A stretch of 10,402 nt of DNA, taken from positions 1 through 10,402 of the forward strand of contig DAOWKG010000312.1 of NCBI GenBank assembly GCA_030639985.1. The letters are read 5' to 3'. Of this stretch, positions 6,941 through 10,402 are shown piece by piece. Below the pieces are notes generated by a model that was not told the origin of the DNA, did not search any database, and saw only the letters and a program-made list of their open reading frames with translations. The stretch comes from Desulfuromonadaceae bacterium. Lineage in GTDB: Bacteria; Desulfobacterota; Desulfuromonadia; Desulfuromonadales; Geopsychrobacteraceae. Made by a program: the position numbers and the translations under genes. Positions within the stretch are counted from its first letter, which is position 1, and every line of letters begins with the position of its first letter.

Positions 6941-7545
6941 TTCCGTTTACCACCTTTCTGGCCTTTTTCAGTTGGCTTTTTTTCTATAAAACGGAAGGTA
7001 ATCGCACTACAATTGACCCCTAAAGATGTCTTGCCGCTAACATTTTTAGCACTCCCCATAGACAGTTTTTTAATATTTACAATTCGTTCCATCTTACTCA
7101 CAGCATCAAAAAAAGCCGCCGCTTGATGGTATGAGCCAGTCAGCTTTAGCGTTACAGGAACTTCAGCATAGAAGTCCTTAATTATTTCACTTTCAGGCTT
7201 AAACCTTAATATTTCCAAACCCTTATCTCTTGCCAGGTCACCGATACTTGTCAGTAAATTCGGAATCTCTTTTTTAAGGGGGAGTTCTCCTAAAGCAGCA
7301 TCCAGTTTAACTTGCATTTTTTCATATTCAGCTCGATAAACCTCTAAATTGTTAGCTATTTTTTGATTTTTATTTAGTTGTTTTTGAGCATTTTCGCGCT
7401 GAGTAATTAAACTGGAGTGCTGTTTCAATTGATCTTGGTATAAAAAATAATAGAATCCAGCTGCAATGAGCGCCATAATTACTACAACTATAAGTGCCCG
7501 TTGATATACTGGTAAATTTAAAATTTTATCGACTTTTGCATTCAT
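6937..7545 (-). CDS. pilO: Type IV pilus inner-membrane protein PilO
   Basis: Bitopic inner-membrane protein that heterodimerises with PilN and links the cytoplasmic PilM to periplasmic PilP during pilus assembly. The 202 residues show a short cytoplasmic N-terminus, one membrane helix at about 17-36 (ALIVVVIMALIAAGFYYFLY), a charged coiled coil at about 38-88, and a ferredoxin-like periplasmic domain at about 95-188 containing the typical VPVTLKLTGSYHQAAAFFDAVSKMERIVNI. The last 14 residues are strongly basic (KKPTEKGQKGGKRK). The gene starts at 7545, 14 bp after pilN, with a weak GGGA ribosome site, and overlaps pilP by 4 bp. No cysteine pair for a disulphide is seen. Length and arrangement are typical for the family. 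Confidence 0.95.
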   Translation of the reverse strand: MNAKVDKILNLPVYQRALIVVVIMALIAAGFYYFLYQDQLKQHSSLITQRENAQKQLNKNQKIANNLEVYRAEYEKMQVKLDAALGELPLKKEIPNLLTSIGDLARDKGLEILRFKPESEIIKDFYAEVPVTLKLTGSYHQAAAFFDAVSKMERIVNIKKLSMGSAKNVSGKTSLGVNCSAITFRFIEKKPTEKGQKGGKRK

Positions 7546-7559
7546 CGTAAAAATCCCAT

Positions 7560-8111
7560 TTATTCAGATGGTGGTGTTTCAACACTGCAACGTAGAGTAA
7601 ATCGCTGCATTTTCTGATCATCAGCAACAGTTTGCTCGGTCACCGAGAGTTCAATCCCCTGATAATATGGGGAAGCATCCAAACTCTTCATGAAGACGGC
7701 AACAGTTTTCTCACTATCGGCAACCCCAGAGATATCCACCCTACCACCATTTTCAGAAAATTTGGTTAGCCAGACCTTATCAGGCAAGGCCCCACTTAAC
7801 TCATCAAGTAAATGTACTGGGCCAGACTTTCCGGCTTTCAAGGACTGCAAAGTCGAAAGTTTTTGTTCCAGATCTTTCTTCTTCTTTTCAAAGTCTCTAA
7901 CCTGACCAATTTTTTTACGCAAATCTTTATTTTTTTGGTTAATAACTGCAATTTCGCCTTTAACACCTTTGATCGCCGATTGTTTTTGGACATACATCGA
8001 ACCGCAACCAATACACACCATAGCAATGCAAAGAATAAATATTGACAACAGGGAGCGCAACTTTTCCTTTTTCTGTGCTGCCCTGACTGGAAGTAGGTTA
8101 ATCCGAATCAT
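7560..8111 (-). CDS. pilN: Type IV pilus inner-membrane protein PilN
   Basis: Inner-membrane partner of PilO whose cytoplasmic N-terminus docks into PilM. The 183-residue protein begins MIRINLLPVR; the INLLP segment (4-8) is the known PilM-binding motif. One membrane helix follows at about 20-41, a Lys/Glu-rich coiled coil at about 45-95, and a periplasmic ferredoxin-like domain at about 98-178 (LLDELSGALPDKVWLTKF, VDISGVADSEKTVAVFMKSL). The ATG overlaps the pilM stop in an ATGA arrangement (8108-8111), so PilM and PilN synthesis is probably coupled, fitting their direct interaction. The length is slightly below the commonest PilN size. Secure. Confidence 0.95.
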   Translation of the reverse strand: MIRINLLPVRAAQKKEKLRSLLSIFILCIAMVCIGCGSMYVQKQSAIKGVKGEIAVINQKNKDLRKKIGQVRDFEKKKKDLEQKLSTLQSLKAGKSGPVHLLDELSGALPDKVWLTKFSENGGRVDISGVADSEKTVAVFMKSLDASPYYQGIELSVTEQTVADDQKMQRFTLRCSVETPPSE

Positions 8112-9166
8112 TTGTCACCCACCTTCCTCATAGCCAACCCCATCGCAACAGAAAACATTGAACCAACAGCATCGAGATACTCGGCATCAAATTCTTTTTC
8201 GTTAATTGTTACATTTCGCAATGGATCCACCCTCTCCGCAGGAATTCCAAGACGCTCCTCCAATGCTTCTCTCACTTTCAAAGAATTTGACACTCCCCCA
8301 GTCAAATACATCTTGGTCACTTGATCTTCACTGGAAGTTGCCGCAAAGAAATCTAACGATCGTTGCACTTCCTGCACCAGATTTTCGATTGCATCAGACA
8401 TTATCTCATCTATCGAATCGGGATCAACGTCTGCGATATTACGATCGCCAAGCTTAGCTCTCTCAGCCTCTTCACTGCCGATACCAAGCCGCTTCTGCAA
8501 CTCTTCACTTAAAGTGATACCACCAGTCTGAATATCTCGAGTAAATATGGAAGTATCGCCCCTCAAGATGCTGACACTTGTAGTACTGGCGCCAAGATCT
8601 ATCAACGCAACGACCTCACCATCGACAAACCCATAGTTATAATCAAACATATTTTCAACTGCAAAACAGTCGATATCCATCACTACTGGCTCCAAACCTG
8701 CTTCGGCAAAGAGCGAGATATAATCACCGACAAAATCTTTTTTTGCGGCAACCAGCATGACATTCATTTGCGATGGATCTTTTTGATCTGGGCCGAGAAT
8801 TTGAAAGTCGATATTTACTTCGGAGATGTCAAAAGGAATATACTGCTCAGCTTCCCATTGGATTGACGCCTCAAGTTCAGCATCAGTCATAACTGGTAAA
8901 CTAATTTTGCGAATAATAACAGAGTGTCCAGAAACGGACGTTGCAACCTGCTTAATTTTGATTTTCATCGATGTCAACAGGTTCTTTACGGACTCGACAA
9001 TAACCGTGGAGTCCATAATAGTTCCATCTACAATCGTCTCAGGAGCCAACGGCATAATACCAATATTTACTAAATGATATGTTCCGCGGGACTCACGTAA
9101 ACGCACAATTTTAACTGCGCTTGAGCCAACATCAATTCCAACAATATCTTTTTTCGAAGCGAACAT
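8108..9166 (-). CDS. pilM: Type IV pilus actin-like ATPase PilM
   Basis: Cytoplasmic actin-fold protein that binds ATP and the PilN N-terminus and forms the cytoplasmic ring of the pilus alignment complex. The 352-residue length is standard. The ASKHA motifs are visible: phosphate-1 loop GIDVGSSAVKIV (10-21, Asp12), phosphate-2 loop ALIDLGASTTSVSIL (187-201, Asp190) and the adenosine motif MYLTGGVSNSLKV (286-298). The segment IQWEAEQYIPFDISEVNIDFQIL (102-124) is characteristic of PilM/GspL-like proteins. The start at 9166 has only a weak GGAT ribosome site. It lies 56 bp after the XRE regulator gene with no terminator between, so read-through from the regulator's promoter is likely. Downstream it overlaps pilN by 4 bp. 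FtsA/MreB are excluded by the PilM-type sequence and the neighbours. Confidence 0.96.
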   Translation of the reverse strand: MFASKKDIVGIDVGSSAVKIVRLRESRGTYHLVNIGIMPLAPETIVDGTIMDSTVIVESVKNLLTSMKIKIKQVATSVSGHSVIIRKISLPVMTDAELEASIQWEAEQYIPFDISEVNIDFQILGPDQKDPSQMNVMLVAAKKDFVGDYISLFAEAGLEPVVMDIDCFAVENMFDYNYGFVDGEVVALIDLGASTTSVSILRGDTSIFTRDIQTGGITLSEELQKRLGIGSEEAERAKLGDRNIADVDPDSIDEIMSDAIENLVQEVQRSLDFFAATSSEDQVTKMYLTGGVSNSLKVREALEERLGIPAERVDPLRNVTINEKEFDAEYLDAVGSMFSVAMGLAMRKVGDK

Positions 9167-9222
9167 CTCTTATCCAGTCCGATTAGAGTCCAAAACACCA
9201 GCCACCAAAATATTCGATGCGG

Positions 9223-9423
9223 CTATTTCCCCGGAAACACCTTAGCCTTGTCTGACAACTTACATCCAAGTGCCAAGATGATTTTACGCATAGTTTCCAT
9301 CCGACATGTGTGACCACGCTCAATTCGCGTAATCGTTAAAGGCGAAACATCAGCATTGCGAGCCAACTCAGCCTTACTCATCAATAACGATTCTCTAATT
9401 TCCTTAACGCGATTTTGCGACAT
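9223..9423 (-). CDS. Small XRE/Cro-family helix-turn-helix regulator
   Basis: A 66-residue DNA-binding protein consisting of little more than one Cro/CI-type HTH: MSKAELARNADV (about 15-26) forms the first HTH helix and turn, and SPLTITRIERG (27-37) the recognition helix. A short tail ends in LSDKAKVFPGK. No ligand or dimerisation domain is visible. It is the first gene behind the strong promoter at 9466-9493 and lies 56 bp before pilM, so it probably leads the pilMNOPQ transcript and may control it. The ATG at 9423 is supported by AAGGA (9431-9435) seven bases upstream. By its conserved position I infer a role in pilus gene control; there is no direct sequence proof of the target. A toxin-antitoxin antitoxin is a less likely alternative because no toxin gene adjoins it. 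Confidence 0.87.
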   Translation of the reverse strand: MSQNRVKEIRESLLMSKAELARNADVSPLTITRIERGHTCRMETMRKIILALGCKLSDKAKVFPGK

Positions 9424-9465
9424 CGACTTATCCTTATAACAGCAATATTAATCAAATTGTGCCTA

Positions 9466-9493
9466 ATTATAGGTCAATAATAGCTATTGTCAA
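9466..9493 (-). promoter_or_regulatory. Consensus sigma-70 promoter of the XRE-pilMNOPQ unit
   Basis: On the minus strand a perfect -35 TTGACA (9488-9493) and a perfect -10 TATAAT (9466-9471) are separated by 16 bp. Directly upstream is an A/T-only-like tract (about 9494-9530) that resembles an UP element. Transcription would begin near 9459, giving a leader of about 35 bases before the regulator ATG. Both hexamers at full consensus is rare and predicts a strong promoter unless repressed. Confidence 0.85.
9475..9489. promoter_or_regulatory. Candidate operator: inverted repeat in the promoter spacer
   Basis: CAATA, five bases, TATTG form a perfect 15-bp inverted repeat, and inside it lies the 10-bp palindrome AATAGCTATT (9479-9488). 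A third partial symmetry, CCTA-N4-TAGG (9462-9473), covers the -10. The site lies between -35 and -10, where a bound Cro/CI-type dimer would block RNA polymerase. The adjacent XRE protein is the obvious candidate; binding is inferred. Confidence 0.5.
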
Positions 9494-9687
9494 GAAATTT
9501 TAAATAAAACCAATAATAAAATTCAATTAAGCATTAATGATGAACCCGCGTAAAAACTATACGCTGGCTAAGCAAAAATCCGAATCTACAAGGCATAGTG
9601 GTTTGCCATCGGCGAAGACCAACATATGGTAGGGAGAGGTCATAAAAGATGTTGTGGCGCCAACAACTAACTTTTGCAACACCAGCA
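9494..9687. other. Intergenic region between pilD and the XRE promoter; no convincing gene
   Basis: The part nearest the promoter (9494-9535) is very AT-rich. The rest (9536-9687) is more balanced in composition and holds small inverted repeats: 9548-9564 (GCGTA/TACGC) and a bulged hairpin at 9600-9620 around GCC-GAT-GGC. Neither is followed by a T-run on the minus strand, so I see no intrinsic terminator for pilD here. A 43-codon minus-strand frame (9557-9688) starts by TGATG overlap with the pilD stop but has no recognisable domain. Nothing here can be named with confidence. Confidence 0.5.
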
Positions 9688-10402
9688 TCAATTAAGTAAA
9701 CCTAAATACCAATAAATCAACTGCTGGCCCCAAAACAAATATACAATTGCAGCAAGTGCGAGAAATGGGCCGAAGGGGATCGCAAATTTGGTATCCTCTT
9801 TTTGTAGCAGCATCATAGGGATCCCCACCAGGGAACCAACCAGTGACGCAATAAAAATTACCGGAAATACTGCCTGCCAACCTAGAAACGCCCCCAACAT
9901 CCCCAATAATTTTATATCCCCGCCGCCCATTCCTTCTCTCTTGGCAATAACTTCATATAGCCACGCAATTGCCAGCAAGATTCCACCACCGACAACAATA
10001 CCCAGCAACGAATCGAGCCATGAAAGCCAAGGAATACAAAAAGAACAGGCAAAACCGATTACGATTCCCGGCAGGCTAATAACATCTGGAATAATTTGCT
10101 GGTCAAGATCGATAAATGAAATGGTTACCAAGGCGGCAACAAACAACCAATAGACCAAGGTCGCAAGACTAAAACCATAGGAATAGAGTACCATTACAAA
10201 CAGCAGACCGGTCAGGGCTTCAATAGCGGGGTAACGTAAAGATATTCCAACTCGACACGCTGCACATTTCCCCCCGAGGAAAACATAACTTAAGATCGGG
10301 ATATTCTGAAACCAACGGATAGTATGGCCACAATGGGGACAGGCAGATGGAGGTGACACAATCGATTTACCTGCGGGGATGCGGTAGATACAGACATTAA
10401 GA
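9688..10402 (-). CDS. pilD: Prepilin peptidase / N-methyltransferase, N-terminus cut by window edge
   Basis: Integral inner-membrane aspartyl protease (family A24) that cleaves the leader of type IV prepilins and methylates the new N-terminus. The reading frame is open to the right edge. The first visible residues are LNVCIYRIP, the conserved segment just after the first membrane helix, so about 15-25 N-terminal residues are missing; the ATG-like start near 10359 is an internal GTG, not the real start. The zinc-type cysteine motifs CPHC (encoded about 10339-10330) and CAAC belong to the N-terminal methylase domain. Two catalytic aspartates are visible: one in FIDLDQQIIPD (codon about 10108-10110) and one in the GMGGGD motif (codon 9916-9918). 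Multiple membrane helices fill the remainder. It lies on the same strand upstream of the pil genes but is separated from them by a promoter-bearing gap. Confidence 0.95.
   Translation of the reverse strand, partial: LNVCIYRIPAGKSIVSPPSACPHCGHTIRWFQNIPILSYVFLGGKCAACRVGISLRYPAIEALTGLLFVMVLYSYGFSLATLVYWLFVAALVTISFIDLDQQIIPDVISLPGIVIGFACSFCIPWLSWLDSLLGIVVGGGILLAIAWLYEVIAKREGMGGGDIKLLGMLGAFLGWQAVFPVIFIASLVGSLVGIPMMLLQKEDTKFAIPFGPFLALAAIVYLFWGQQLIYWYLGLLN

Noticed and set aside
9189..9204. Possible sigma-54 -24/-12 site before pilM (TGGC...TTGGA on the minus strand)
   Set aside because: The invariant GC of the -12 element is GG, the -24 match is only TGGC, and the implied start would leave about 11 bases of leader, too short to hold a ribosome site.
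9564..9620. GGCAAACC on the minus strand, resembling a conserved piece of GEMM-I cyclic dinucleotide riboswitches
   Set aside because: The rest of the GEMM core (GAAA tetraloop, GGGACGCAAAGCC-like segment, second hairpin) is absent, and the element lies upstream of the mapped-looking promoter rather than in a leader.
9223..9688. Toxin-antitoxin pair made of the XRE protein and the 43-codon frame upstream
   Set aside because: The small frame has no toxin-like features and ends upstream of the strong promoter of the XRE gene, so the two are not in one transcript unit as TA genes usually are.

Overview
The window looks like a chromosomal housekeeping stretch from a Gram-negative bacterium, most likely a Desulfuromonadales/Geobacter-type deltaproteobacterium. 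That placement is an inference from gene order (prepilin peptidase, small XRE regulator, pilMNOPQ, aroB, TPR and roadblock proteins, aroQ, M24 peptidase, accB) and from protein style; no marker gene here fixes the species. The DNA is moderately AT-rich by eye. Every gene I can support lies on the minus strand, so transcription runs from high to low coordinates.

Right part (about 10402-9424): the gene for prepilin peptidase PilD is cut by the right edge and ends at 9688. It is followed by a 264-bp gap with no convincing gene. Near 9466-9493 the gap carries a consensus sigma-70 promoter whose spacer contains an inverted repeat. This promoter faces a 66-residue XRE-family regulator.

Middle (9423-4204): the regulator gene is followed by pilM, pilN, pilO, pilP and pilQ. 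Four-base overlaps (pilM/pilN, pilO/pilP) and short gaps suggest one transcript. Together they encode the type IV pilus alignment complex: cytoplasmic actin-like PilM, inner-membrane PilN and PilO, periplasmic PilP and the outer-membrane secretin PilQ. A clear intrinsic terminator at 4204-4231 closes this unit.

Left part (4188-1): a second tight run holds aroB (dehydroquinate synthase), a TPR protein, a roadblock/LC7 protein, aroQ (type II dehydroquinase), an M24 Xaa-Pro-type peptidase and the start of accB (biotin carboxyl carrier protein, cut by the left edge). Two steps of the shikimate pathway (AroB then AroQ) and the entry into fatty acid synthesis (AccB) therefore share a run with two probable regulatory or scaffold proteins.

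I see no mobile element, tRNA, rRNA or CRISPR array. Most of the window is ordinary conserved biology. The points worth a second look are the promoter/operator of the XRE-pil unit, the terminator squeezed against aroB, the TPR-roadblock pair without a visible GTPase partner, and the absence of aroK and efp from places where related gene orders carry them.
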